Part shown: piece by piece, positions 32,758 through 41,275 of the stretch
Numbering within the stretch: position 1 is the stretch's first letter
How the letters are laid out: each line of letters starts with the position of its first letter
Origin: Zestomicrobium sp964482405
Lineage (GTDB): Archaea; Thermoproteota; Thermoprotei_A; Sulfolobales; NBVN01
Length of the DNA stretch: 46,947 nucleotides
NCBI GenBank assembly: GCA_964482405.1
Contig: CAYZXH010000009.1
Span: forward strand, 1-46,947
Reading direction: 5' to 3'
The notes under the pieces: generated by a model
The model's database searches: none
What the model was told of the DNA's origin: nothing
The model's input: the letters and a program-made list of their open reading frames with translations, nothing else
Program-made: the position numbers and the translations under genes

Positions 32758-33519
32758 TTATGATGACTGAGTGTGTTTCACTGGAGCAGGTGTTCTGACA
32801 AGCGCGTTCAAAACGTTACTAGCCACTCGCCTAACGAAACCCTCTAGTTCGTTAGCTAAGAGGAACTTAGTAGGCTTAACTAGCGAGTTGCTCACGAGTA
32901 GCACGGAAACTGTTCTCACGTTCCTCAAGAGTCCTAATACGTAAATCACGGCCGTCTCCATATCTACTGCCACCGCACCTCTCTTAACCCACTTATTAAC
33001 GAAGCCCTCCTCAGTATAGAAAGCATCACAACTCACTATAGGGGCTACTAAATACTTAATACCAGATAAACGCATTTCCTCAACCACGTTCTCCAGCAAC
33101 TGAAAATCAGGGACCGCTGCCTGAGAGACCGGTTCCTCTAAATACTGATAGAAGATCCCGCCAGAATAGTATGAAGCCCCGGAAGGTATAACCACGTCGC
33201 CCAAATCCAGATCCCCAATCATGGCGCCGCAGGTCCCCAACCTAATCAGGACCCTAGCACCGAGCATAATCAATTCTTCCATTACTAGAGCAGCCGACCC
33301 GGAACCTATTCCATGAACTGCTAGAGTGACTGGCACCCCCTTATAGAAACCCGTGAAGACGTAGTAGTTTCTAACACTACTCACCAGCCTAGGCTCTTCC
33401 AGAAAATCCTTAAGCAAGTTAATACGTGCTGGATCACCAGCGATGATGACTCTCTCCGCGATATCCTCCTTACTACGAACCCTTATGTGAACAGTTTCAC
33501 TCAAGCACCATCGCACCAC
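32758..33519 (-). CDS. Purine nucleoside phosphorylase / nucleoside phosphorylase, PNP-UDP family
   Basis: A 253-residue phosphorylase that splits a nucleoside with phosphate to base and ribose-1-phosphate. Markers are GDPARINLLKDFL near 28, GIGSGSAALVMEELI near 70, RLGTCGAMIG near 93 and the ribose-binding VDMETAVIYVLG near 190. The hexameric PNP/MTA-phosphorylase branch is likely, but methylthioadenosine cannot be excluded. GTG 33519 is the start; a TATA-like element at about 33543-33555 lies ~25 bases upstream, which suggests a leaderless mRNA. It is divergent from the membrane gene and S component at 33.6 kb, supporting a nucleoside role for that transporter. Confidence 0.9.
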   Translation of the reverse strand: MVRWCLSETVHIRVRSKEDIAERVIIAGDPARINLLKDFLEEPRLVSSVRNYYVFTGFYKGVPVTLAVHGIGSGSAALVMEELIMLGARVLIRLGTCGAMIGDLDLGDVVIPSGASYYSGGIFYQYLEEPVSQAAVPDFQLLENVVEEMRLSGIKYLVAPIVSCDAFYTEEGFVNKWVKRGAVAVDMETAVIYVLGLLRNVRTVSVLLVSNSLVKPTKFLLANELEGFVRRVASNVLNALVRTPAPVKHTQSS

Positions 33520-33541
33520 TCTAAAAACTTAATAACTTAAT

Positions 33542-33588
33542 AAAAATTTATAAATAAAAACTTATAAACTATGCTTATATTTTATAAG
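33542..33588. promoter_or_regulatory. Divergent AT-rich promoter region with tandem and inverted repeats
   Basis: Tandem near-identical units AAAAATTTATAAA (33542-33554) and AAAAACTTATAAA (33556-33568) are followed by an inverted repeat CTTATA-TTT-TATAAG (33574-33588). These contain TATA boxes for both strands and lie between the phosphorylase (minus) and the membrane protein (plus). The 14-base unit spacing is not a whole helical turn. They may be only clustered TATA elements, or operators for a shared regulator. Confidence 0.45.
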
Positions 33589-33602
33589 TGTGGTGAATCC
33601 AA

Positions 33603-33878
33603 GTGATAGACCAGTATACATTACTAACAATCATAGGAGTCGTTATATTAATAGTGGGCATAGCGCTACTAGCTACTAAGAAGAAGGGCGGGTTCCTAGC
33701 TCTGTTAATAGGTCTTCTATGGCTTTTCACTATGGGGATCTACTACACATTCACTTATACTGGAGTGTATAAGACAGGTCTCTACCCAGTAGCTAATATA
33801 ATAGGTATAGCTATATTAATAATTGGTTTAGCGGTAGTGATCTACTACTGGTCGCGTAGTGGTGTGTTGAGGAGGTGA
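33603..33878 (+). CDS. Small membrane protein, three TM helices, next to S component
   Basis: A 91-residue hydrophobic protein with three membrane helices (LLTIIGVVILIVGIALLAT, GGFLALLIGLLWLFTMGIYYTF, VANIIGIAILIIGLAVVIYYW) and basic, presumably cytoplasmic loops (ATKKKGG, SRSGVLRR). I do not recognise the family. It begins with GTG 33603 behind GGTGA and ends seven bases before an S-component-type gene, so the two form an operon. Its helices resemble the extra N-terminal helices of that S component, suggesting a supporting subunit of the transporter. This is inference. Confidence 0.72.
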   Translation: MIDQYTLLTIIGVVILIVGIALLATKKKGGFLALLIGLLWLFTMGIYYTFTYTGVYKTGLYPVANIIGIAILIIGLAVVIYYWSRSGVLRR

Positions 33879-33885
33879 GTGACTC

Positions 33886-34722
33886 ATGTCTAAGACTATC
33901 TCCTCGGCTTTGTGGGTCTTGGCCTTCATAATAGCTGCGGCTTTCATAGCGTTTATATTCTACATAGGCTTCGACATACTGTCTAAGGGGCTTGAAGAGC
34001 CTAATAAATGGATAATAACGCAACCCTTCGTCGTCTTAGGGAGGGACTGGCTCTTCGTAATTAGCGGTATCTTATGGGTGATAGGTACCATAATATTCTT
34101 CATGGAGTTAAGCGGTAGGACCTTCAAGGGCTTGAGGATAGTAAGGCAGACCATAAAGTGGGACGCGATAGACGTTTCTGTTACGGCATTATCTGCAGCT
34201 GTCTACGGCGGTGCCTTAGCCGCTACTGGAGGAATACCCATCATACCGGGCTTCACGTGGGTTAGACCTGCGAACGCTCTAGCACCACTCTTTGGCATAT
34301 TATTCGGTATTCCCGGCGCTCTAGGAACGTCCATAGGGAACTTCATAGCTGACGCGCTAGCCGGATATTTAAGTGTGGGGAGCATAGGAGGCTTCATAGG
34401 GAATTTCATAATAGCTTACGTACCGTATAAATTAATGAAGGATCACTCCTTCAGAACACCTCGTAGTATAATTGAGTTCTACGTATGGGGAGTCCTAGTA
34501 TCTAGTATCTGGTGCTCACTATACATTTCTTGGTGGCTCGATTTCGCGGAACCCCTCATAGGATTACCTAAAGGATTTATCTGGGGATTCTTCGCTCCAT
34601 GGGTAATATTCAATAACTCATTCATAACGGCCATAATAACCCCGATACTAGGCTTCATACTATATCCCCCGATAAAGGCTCGAGGTCTTTACTGGGCTGA
34701 TAGAATTAAGATCTTAAGCTAA
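33886..34722 (+). CDS. ECF transporter substrate-binding (S) component with N-terminal TM extension
   Basis: A 278-residue membrane protein. The core (about 100-260) has the S-component pattern: DAIDVSVTALSAAVYGG, an extracellular loop GGIPIIPGFTWVRPANALAPLFGILFGIPGALGTS and IGNFIADALAGYLSVGSIGGFIGNF. Residues 1-85 add two extra helices (ALWVLAFIIAAAFIAFIFYIG; LFVISGILWVIGTIIFF) not seen in classic S proteins. GAGGAGGTGAG precedes the ATG. The T and ATPase subunits are likely those at 29.0-31.5 kb, because no others are nearby. Gene neighbours (phosphorylase, deaminase) suggest a purine nucleoside or related ligand, but this is not shown by the sequence itself. Confidence 0.83.
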   Translation: MSKTISSALWVLAFIIAAAFIAFIFYIGFDILSKGLEEPNKWIITQPFVVLGRDWLFVISGILWVIGTIIFFMELSGRTFKGLRIVRQTIKWDAIDVSVTALSAAVYGGALAATGGIPIIPGFTWVRPANALAPLFGILFGIPGALGTSIGNFIADALAGYLSVGSIGGFIGNFIIAYVPYKLMKDHSFRTPRSIIEFYVWGVLVSSIWCSLYISWWLDFAEPLIGLPKGFIWGFFAPWVIFNNSFITAIITPILGFILYPPIKARGLYWADRIKILS

Positions 34723-34739
34723 TGATTATTTTTAATCAT
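34722..34739 (+). terminator. Perfect inverted repeat with T loop
   Basis: ATGATTA (34722-34728) and TAATCAT (34733-34739) pair as a 7-bp stem around TTTT. It begins on the last base of the S-component stop codon. It may end the transcript, or serve as a symmetrical binding site upstream of the next gene. Confidence 0.5.
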
Positions 34740-34800
34740 AACCCACTTCACGATTAAGGTTTAAGTTTTGCTTAAATATAAAGTATTGAGGTGATTATCC

Positions 34801-36120
34801 GTGCTAGTATGTTTGAGGGGGCTTATAGTATCCATGAGTGAAAGATACGGTCTAGTAAATAATGGATTAATTGTTTTCGATGATTCTACCGGACTGATTG
34901 AGGATGTGAGACGATGGGATGAGAGAGACTTAGTGAGGTGCGATCTCATCGAGGGTGACGAGCACTCTATAGTGATGCCAGGCTTAATAAATACTCATAC
35001 GCATGCACCGATGCTACTACTTCAAGGTTTGGGGGCTGGCTTGACAGGGTTTGACTGGTTAAGGAGAATATGGTGTGTTGAGGGCTTGCTAAGACCGGAA
35101 CACATATACTTGTCAGCTAAAGCCTCAATACTGTTGATGCTAGAAAACGGTATCACAACATTCGCTGATCACTATTTTTACGAGGAGGAAGTGGCTAGAG
35201 CTGTTGAAGAGCTGGGTGTTAGGGGTGTTCTAGCTAAGGGTGTCATAGAATATAGCGAACACGCACCAAAGCATACTATCGAGGAATCCGTGGGCTTCGC
35301 AGTAAGCTATAATAAGGTAGCTAGCGACAGAATAAGAACGATGATCGGAGTCCACGCGATGTACTCATGCAGTACCGAAACACTACTTAAGGCTGTTGAA
35401 TCATCAGAGAAGTACGGCATAAGAATCCACATGCATTTCTCAGAGTCCTTACATGAGCTTGAGTATATTAAGAGTAAATACGGTGTGACACCCACAAGCT
35501 TAGCGAGGAGGTTAGGCATTCTTAAAACAGGGCCCTTACTAGCTCACGCTACGTACCTCAGTGATGAAGATATTAAGACCTTATCCGAACATGAAGTCTA
35601 CGTGACTTACTCACCATTCACTATAATGAGTTGGGGCCAGGACATAGCGAGGGTAGGTGAGTTGATTGAGGGGGGAGTCACGGTGTCTCTCGCTACAGAC
35701 GGGCCCGTAACAGACGGTGACTTAAGCCTATTCAAGCAGATGAAGCTAGCTATTGCTGCGCAGTCAAGCCGTTATAGAACGCCGACTAAGCTTCACCCAA
35801 AAGAAGTTCTCGAAATGACTACTAAGAAAGCAGCGAAAAGCTTGGGGATAGAGGATTTGGTGGGGGTCTTAGAACCTGGAAAGAAAGCCGATATTCTGGT
35901 GTTGAAGCCTCCTAAAACTAGGATAGTGAGTTTATATGACGATCCCTACACTACGATAGTCTACAATTTAGGAGATGAGAGCGTGAGTGACGTGTACGTT
36001 GACGGAAGGAAGAAGGTTTCCGATAAGGTCCCGCTAGGAATAGACTTAGAGAATCTACGTGAAAAACTAACGGATATTCGCACCGAGCTTCTTAGTGAAG
36101 CCGCGATATGTGGTAAGTGA
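34801..36120 (+). CDS. Amidohydrolase-family deaminase (MTA/SAH/nucleoside deaminase type)
   Basis: A 439-residue metal-dependent TIM-barrel deaminase that removes an amino group from adenosyl-type compounds. Metal ligands and catalytic residues: NTHTH near 63-67, HMHFSES with following Glu, LAHATYLSDED and ATDGP. GVHAMYSCS corresponds to the conserved MTA/SAH deaminase loop, and the C-terminal EPGKKADILVL is typical of the ATZ/TRZ family. The start is GTG 34801 in a compact promoter region following the S component. It fits the purine nucleoside theme: PNP and a nucleoside deaminase beside a transporter. The exact substrate (MTA, SAH, adenosine, guanine) is open. Confidence 0.88.
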   Translation: MLVCLRGLIVSMSERYGLVNNGLIVFDDSTGLIEDVRRWDERDLVRCDLIEGDEHSIVMPGLINTHTHAPMLLLQGLGAGLTGFDWLRRIWCVEGLLRPEHIYLSAKASILLMLENGITTFADHYFYEEEVARAVEELGVRGVLAKGVIEYSEHAPKHTIEESVGFAVSYNKVASDRIRTMIGVHAMYSCSTETLLKAVESSEKYGIRIHMHFSESLHELEYIKSKYGVTPTSLARRLGILKTGPLLAHATYLSDEDIKTLSEHEVYVTYSPFTIMSWGQDIARVGELIEGGVTVSLATDGPVTDGDLSLFKQMKLAIAAQSSRYRTPTKLHPKEVLEMTTKKAAKSLGIEDLVGVLEPGKKADILVLKPPKTRIVSLYDDPYTTIVYNLGDESVSDVYVDGRKKVSDKVPLGIDLENLREKLTDIRTELLSEAAICGK

Positions 36121-36165
36121 ATTAATGCTTTTATGCTCGAAGCCGAGGACATCATACCTTGTGAA

Positions 36166-36825
36166 TTACGCTCGCCTTATTAAGGCGAGAGTCTTCATAA
36201 CAATTTCCACAGGTTTTTTAGCGTTAGTTATCGCGCTACCCATAACGATCACGTCTACACCCTCCTCCACTATCCTCCCAACATCTTCCGGCTTAATACC
36301 TCCTGCCACGGCTACCTTAAGTGATGTTTCTTTCTTTATCCTTGCTGCCTCACTCAATAAGTCAGTCGCTCTTAAGCCTCGCGCTCTTTGCACGCTTATC
36401 CCTATATGGTACACGATCATGTCTACGCCCAGACGGTATAGTTCTTGTGCTCTCTGCAGAGGTCTTGGGTGACTTATTAAGTCCCCTATAACCAACTTAT
36501 TGTAGTTACGTGCGGTCTCCACAGCTTCTTTAATCACCTCATCCTCCGCGGTAGCTAATACCGTGTACGCGTCAGCACCAGCCTCGTACATGATCATACC
36601 CTCAAGTCTCGGAACATCCACCGACTTAGTATCTGCCACGACGAAACAGCCAGTCAATTCTTTCAGAGACCTCACCGCTAACTTACCCCAAGACTTAATT
36701 AAGGGAGTCCCGACCTCAAGCCAGACATTCTCGCATCCAGTAATGGAAGCTATCTCAGCCGATAACTCAAGAACCCTCATTAAATCCGTTAAATCAAGCG
36801 CTACTTGAAGTATCGCCGTAATCAC
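36166..36825 (-). CDS. 3-Hexulose-6-phosphate synthase
   Basis: A 219-residue TIM-barrel enzyme of the orotidine-phosphate-decarboxylase suprafamily that interconverts ribulose-5-phosphate plus formaldehyde and hexulose-6-phosphate. Motifs: LQVALDLTDLMR, LEVGTPLIKSWG, VADTKSVDVPRLEGMIMYEAGADAYTVLA (the usual ADTKT motif reads ADTKSVD), GDLISHPRPL, VAVAGGIKPEDVG and VIVMGSAI. No isomerase (PHI) domain is fused and none lies next to it. Archaea lacking the oxidative pentose-phosphate pathway use this enzyme to make or consume pentoses. The GTG start has GGTGA just upstream. It converges with the deaminase gene. Confidence 0.88.
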   Translation of the reverse strand: MITAILQVALDLTDLMRVLELSAEIASITGCENVWLEVGTPLIKSWGKLAVRSLKELTGCFVVADTKSVDVPRLEGMIMYEAGADAYTVLATAEDEVIKEAVETARNYNKLVIGDLISHPRPLQRAQELYRLGVDMIVYHIGISVQRARGLRATDLLSEAARIKKETSLKVAVAGGIKPEDVGRIVEEGVDVIVMGSAITNAKKPVEIVMKTLALIRRA

Positions 36826-36912
36826 TCACCACACATGAAATATTTCCATACCTATTAATATATCTCCACTCCAATAACTCATCAAGGCAACAAGCTCAGT
36901 ATTTTGAGTAAC

Positions 36913-38493
36913 TCATGTTCTACGCAGGAGCTTCCCTGGCTTAGCTCCCGTACGCTTGCCCTCCCTAATCACTAATCTCCCGTTAACTAGTAGGTATTCC
37001 ACGCCAGTAGAATACGCGTGCGGGTTCTCATACGTCGCTTTATCTCTTATTGTGTAGTAATTGAATACTACTATGTCGGCTTTGAAACCAGGTCTTAACA
37101 ACCCCCTATCGTGGAGACCTAGCTTCCTAGCAGGTAATGAAGTCATTTTCCTTATCGCTTCCGGTAAGCTCAAGACCTTAGCTTCCCTCACGTATTTAGC
37201 GATGACCCTAGGGAAAGTCCCGTAGTTCCTAGGATGCGGCATACCCTCACCAAACCTCATGACACTACCATCACTCCCTATAGCTACTAGAGGGTGTGAC
37301 ACAGCCTTAACAACGTCCTCCTCACTCATAGTATGTATCACCACCCCGGTCAACCCCTTATCTTCCACGAGTAACCTAGCTATAGTGCTTATCGGGTCAA
37401 CACCCCACATCCTCGAGACCTCATCAATGCTTCTCCCTAAGACCTCCGGGTGGCTCTCAGAGTATGAAATCCTTATCTTATCCCAATCAGCATGTCCTTC
37501 CTCAGGTATGCCATATCTCGATAAGAAATCCCTCAACACATTCAGTAAATCAGGGTTCCTTAACCTCTCAATCATTTTCTCAGCACCCCCCTCCCTAACC
37601 CAAGCTGGTAACAGAGCTTCTAGGCCTGTGGAGCTGGCTGTGTATGGGTAGGCGTCAGCGCTGAAGTCATAGCCCCTCCCAACATACTCTTCAATCAAGT
37701 TTAAGACCTTAGCGACACTCCCCCAAGCAGGGGGTCCAGCAGCTTTAATGTGAGACAATTCAAGACTGACACCGCTAGCTAAGCCTATCTGTATTGCTTC
37801 AATAACCGCGTCTAAGAGTCCCACACCCTCATTCCTCATATGCGTTGCGTAAACACCACCATACCTTGAAACAACCTTAGCTAACTCAATTAACTCGCGC
37901 GTATCTGAGAACATCCCTGGAACGTAGATAAGTCCTGAAGACATCCCGAAAGCACCTGCATCCATAGCTTCAGCCAGTAAATACTTCATCTCATCCAGCT
38001 GCTTTTCTGAAGGCTTAACCTCACCCACACCTAAGACAGCACTCCTTAAAGTCCCGTGACCAACCAAGACAGCCACGTTCAAGCTCTTCTCAAGCGCCTC
38101 AAGACGGGCAAGATACTCACTAAAAGAACGCCAAGGTATCCCACCGACTTCCTTAATAAATTCCCTCTCGCTATACTCTAGAAACTCCCTATTATTATCC
38201 GTTAGCGGGGCAGGAGAATACCCGCAATTACCTACCACTACGGTAGTAACCCCCTGAGTTACGTAATTATCGGCCGTGGGAACCACGAAGATACTGCTAT
38301 CACTATGGTTATGAAGATCTATGAAGCCTGGAGCAATAAAAAGACCTTCAGCATCAACTACCTCCTCAGCTCTCTCAGAAGTTAAATCACCTATCTTAAC
38401 TATGACGCCGTCAGCAACACCTATATCTTTCCTCCACGGCGGTGCGCCAGTTCCGTCGATCAAGAACCCCCTCTTGATTATGACATCATACAT
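36913..38493 (-). CDS. N-acyl-D-amino-acid deacylase (D-aminoacylase family)
   Basis: A 526-residue amidohydrolase-superfamily enzyme that cleaves N-acyl-D-amino acids. The start MYDVIIKRGFLIDGTGAPPWRKDIGV, the metal motif GFIDLHNHSD, GVTTVVVGNCGYSP (containing the bridging Cys of the family), LSHIKAAG, and the late VAIGSDGS are typical. ATG 38493 has GAGGTGAT upstream. D-aminoacylase homologues are widespread, and some are dihydroorotase- or N-acyl-D-Glu-type; the substrate is not fixed. It is divergent from a peptide ABC transporter, which supports a role in peptide catabolism, possibly of D-residue peptides. Confidence 0.9.
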   Translation of the reverse strand: MYDVIIKRGFLIDGTGAPPWRKDIGVADGVIVKIGDLTSERAEEVVDAEGLFIAPGFIDLHNHSDSSIFVVPTADNYVTQGVTTVVVGNCGYSPAPLTDNNREFLEYSEREFIKEVGGIPWRSFSEYLARLEALEKSLNVAVLVGHGTLRSAVLGVGEVKPSEKQLDEMKYLLAEAMDAGAFGMSSGLIYVPGMFSDTRELIELAKVVSRYGGVYATHMRNEGVGLLDAVIEAIQIGLASGVSLELSHIKAAGPPAWGSVAKVLNLIEEYVGRGYDFSADAYPYTASSTGLEALLPAWVREGGAEKMIERLRNPDLLNVLRDFLSRYGIPEEGHADWDKIRISYSESHPEVLGRSIDEVSRMWGVDPISTIARLLVEDKGLTGVVIHTMSEEDVVKAVSHPLVAIGSDGSVMRFGEGMPHPRNYGTFPRVIAKYVREAKVLSLPEAIRKMTSLPARKLGLHDRGLLRPGFKADIVVFNYYTIRDKATYENPHAYSTGVEYLLVNGRLVIREGKRTGAKPGKLLRRT

Positions 38494-38631
38494 GCATTAA
38501 ATCACCTCATAAATAATTTTCAATGTTTAAATTAAAACTTTAACGTAATCAAAAACGTGGTTAAAATGACTTAAGCGACCCACTCATCTAAGATCTAATA
38601 AGTCGAAATGACGTCAAGGACTTAATGAAAG

Positions 38632-38639
38632 TTTATTAA
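38632..38639 (+). promoter_or_regulatory. Putative TATA box for the peptide-transporter operon
   Basis: TTTATTAA lies about 33-40 bases before the ATG at 38672. Initiation about 25 bases downstream gives a leader of roughly 10 bases containing GGTG. The divergent 178-base region also carries AT-rich sequence (38522-38538) for the D-aminoacylase gene. No clear operator was found. Confidence 0.35.
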
Positions 38640-38671
38640 TCTTAAAATGAGTTTTCCTTGGTGTATCAGTA

Positions 38672-40309
38672 ATGAATAATAGGGCGGTATCCAAGCTTGT
38701 TGTCGCCGTATTAGCTCTGGTAGTAGTTATTGCTTTGGTATCTGTATACTTCGTGTTAACGCCTCAGCCTACACAAACCCCTACTACTTCACCTACAGGA
38801 ACTACTACCCCGCAACTAAAGAGGACTTTAGTTATCGCCATACCTGAAGAGCCTATGGGGCTGGACGTGCAGCAAGTGACTTGGTCTAACGAAGTTCACG
38901 ACTTGATCTTCCAGCCTCTGGTCGTGCTCGGCCCTGACATGAACATAGTTCCTGATCTAGCCTTAAGTTGGGAGGTTTCAGAAAACGGTACTGTCATAAT
39001 CTTCCACATACCTGAAGGAGCTAAATTCTCTAACGGCGACCCGCTTACCGCTGAGGCAGTCAAGAAATCCATTGAGAGATATAAGAGTATCTCACCATAT
39101 GCCGAAGACTTCGCCGACGTTCAGGAGATGGTAGTGTTAGATACGTATACCCTCAAGTTAATTCTTAGTAAGCCGGCACCATATCTCTGGGCAGTACTCG
39201 TAACTAATTACGGGGCACCCGTCAACGCTAAGGTAGCGGAGGAGGTTGGTAATGACGCCTTCAACAGGCTCCCGATAGGTAGCGGCCCCTACAAAGTCAA
39301 GGAATGGGTTAGGGGTTCACACGTAGTCTTGGTGAGGAACGACAATTACAGGACGAACATGCCTTTCGTAAGTAATAAAGGTCCTAACCCATACATAGAT
39401 GAGATAATAGTAAGGTTCATACCGGAAGACCTTACTAGGATAGCCGAGCTTGAGGCAGGCCGCGTAGATATCGTTAGAGGAGTGCCTTTAGACGAGGTCA
39501 AGAGACTTAGAGAAAACCCGAACATACAGCTCTACGAAACGTTATCGCCAGGCATACACTACATAATGGTCAACGTGTTAAAGGAGCCTTTGAATGACGT
39601 CAGGGTGCGTCAAGCAATAATGATAGCTCTAAACAGGAGTGAGATAGCTACCGTACTAGATAATAACGTATTACCCTGGTACTCGTTCCTCTCACCATCG
39701 CAGATATGCTATAATAAGTCTGTCGAGAGCTTAGCTGAGAGTCTCTACTCACACGACTTAAACAAAGCGAGGGAACTCCTTGAGGAAGCTGGTTGGGTTG
39801 ACACAAACGGGGACGGGATAGTCGATAAAAACGGTGTCCCGTTAAAACTCACCCTGCTCTCACCGACAGACGACCCGGCACTCAAGAAATCCGCGCCATT
39901 AATACAAGCACAGCTAGCTAAAATAGGCATAAGTATTGAGATCAAGGAGTACACGTATGATTACATAAGAGACCTGACTAGCGAGTGGAATTTCGAGTTA
40001 GCTTTGAGGAGGTTTTCGTGGGCTGATCCAGACATACTCATATACTTAGTTCACAGCGAATACGGCAATTACACGTACTCAAACCCCGATGTAGATGAGT
40101 TGCTGGAGCTGGGTCGCTCCGTAACCGACATGACTGAGAGGACCAAGGTTTACTCTAGAGCGCAGGAGATATTGTTGAGGGATCTTCCACTAATACCTCT
40201 CTTCGTACTCAAGGAGTACACAGCAGTCAACAAAAACGTCAAAGGATTGCTTGTACTCCCGCCTTACGGCACTCTCATAATAAATGACGTATGGATAGAG
40301 CAGAAGTAG
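38672..40309 (+). CDS. Oligopeptide/dipeptide ABC transporter, substrate-binding protein
   Basis: A 545-residue extracellular binding protein of the SBP family 5 (DppA/OppA) class. Residues 1-30 are a basic, hydrophobic segment (RAVSKLVVAVLALVVVIALVSVYFV) resembling class III (pilin-like) signals and anchors of archaeal binding proteins; residues 33-50 are a Thr/Pro-rich linker. The mature domain has WSNEVHDLIFQPLVVLGPDMN, ALSWEVSENGTVIIFHIPEGAKFSNGDPLTAEAVKKSIER and LLEEAGWVDTNGDGIVD, which are family signatures. It is first in a five-gene transporter operon followed by a peptidase, so peptides are the likely cargo. Confidence 0.93.
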   Translation: MNNRAVSKLVVAVLALVVVIALVSVYFVLTPQPTQTPTTSPTGTTTPQLKRTLVIAIPEEPMGLDVQQVTWSNEVHDLIFQPLVVLGPDMNIVPDLALSWEVSENGTVIIFHIPEGAKFSNGDPLTAEAVKKSIERYKSISPYAEDFADVQEMVVLDTYTLKLILSKPAPYLWAVLVTNYGAPVNAKVAEEVGNDAFNRLPIGSGPYKVKEWVRGSHVVLVRNDNYRTNMPFVSNKGPNPYIDEIIVRFIPEDLTRIAELEAGRVDIVRGVPLDEVKRLRENPNIQLYETLSPGIHYIMVNVLKEPLNDVRVRQAIMIALNRSEIATVLDNNVLPWYSFLSPSQICYNKSVESLAESLYSHDLNKARELLEEAGWVDTNGDGIVDKNGVPLKLTLLSPTDDPALKKSAPLIQAQLAKIGISIEIKEYTYDYIRDLTSEWNFELALRRFSWADPDILIYLVHSEYGNYTYSNPDVDELLELGRSVTDMTERTKVYSRAQEILLRDLPLIPLFVLKEYTAVNKNVKGLLVLPPYGTLIINDVWIEQK

Positions 40310-40330
40310 TCACCAACATAGGCGTCTACG

Positions 40331-41275
40331 ATGGGATTACTGACATACGTGGTTAAGAAACTCCTAATAGGAATCCCGGTTATCTTTGGCGTAACAATAA
40401 TTCTTTTTTACATAATGTACATGTTGCCCGGAGACCCTATAAAACTCCTTTTAGCAGGAGAGAGGGTGACTCCAGCTAAGATAGAGGAGTTAAGAAGAGC
40501 TTGGGGACTTGATCAACCAGTTTATATACAGTACTTCTACTGGCTCTCACACGTCGTTAGAGGCGATTTAGGTGTTTCTATAGTTACTAAGGAGCCTGTT
40601 ACCTTCCTTATTTCTCAGAGACTACCTTACACGTTGGCGTTAATGTTGATCTCGACTTTACTATCTTACACTATCGGCGTCGTATCGGGGATCCTGACAG
40701 CGCTGAGGAGAGGTACTCTAGTGGATAGCGTCGTGTCAATAGCTGGGATCGTCGGCTACTCAATACCTGGCTTCTGGTTCGGCTTAATGCTGATGTTAGT
40801 TTTCGGTCGCTACCTGCAACTCCTGCCAATATCTGGTTATGAAGGGCCGCACTCCCTGATACTGCCAGCATTATCTTTAGCGCTCCCCTCATCAGCTTAC
40901 GTGATGAGGCTTACGAGAGCGGAAATGATTGAAGTACTTAATGAGGATTATATAAGGACTGCGTGGGCTAAGGGACTTAATGAGAGAAGGGTATTATTAG
41001 TTCACGCACTCAGAAACGCGATGATACCGGTAGTCGTCATGTTCTTTCTCGATATACCGTGGCTGATAGGGGGTGCGGTAGTGATAGAGACTTTATTTGC
41101 CCTGCCCGGGATGGGTAGGTTATTGTATGTATCGATAATAAGGCAAGACTACGCTGTGGTTCAGGGCATAGTACTGATAATAACGGTTCTCACAGTGGTC
41201 TTCAACACGTTAGGTGATATCGTGGTCGCTGTTCTAGACCCGCGCGTACGCGTGGAAAGAGAGGGCGGTGTGTGA
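40331..41275 (+). CDS. Peptide ABC transporter permease, DppB type
   Basis: A 314-residue inner-membrane permease with six predicted helices. The N-terminal signature MLPGDPIKLLLAGERVTPAKIEELRRAWGLDQPVYIQYFYWLSHVVRGDLGVS is the standard opening of DppB/OppB, and the EAA-type cytoplasmic loop (EDYIRTAWAKGLNERRVLLVHALRNA near 210-235) contacts the ATPases. It starts 21 bases after the binding-protein gene and its stop TGA is shared with the next ATG. Confidence 0.95.
   Translation: MGLLTYVVKKLLIGIPVIFGVTIILFYIMYMLPGDPIKLLLAGERVTPAKIEELRRAWGLDQPVYIQYFYWLSHVVRGDLGVSIVTKEPVTFLISQRLPYTLALMLISTLLSYTIGVVSGILTALRRGTLVDSVVSIAGIVGYSIPGFWFGLMLMLVFGRYLQLLPISGYEGPHSLILPALSLALPSSAYVMRLTRAEMIEVLNEDYIRTAWAKGLNERRVLLVHALRNAMIPVVVMFFLDIPWLIGGAVVIETLFALPGMGRLLYVSIIRQDYAVVQGIVLIITVLTVVFNTLGDIVVAVLDPRVRVEREGGV

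Noticed and set aside
33603..34722. Branched permease of another ABC class
   Set aside because: The Gly/Ala-rich core and the position next to nucleoside genes and EcfAA/EcfT favour an ECF S component; no EAA loop is present.
38672..38760. Bacterial lipoprotein signal on the binding protein
   Set aside because: No lipobox cysteine; the hydrophobic segment looks like an archaeal anchor or class III signal.
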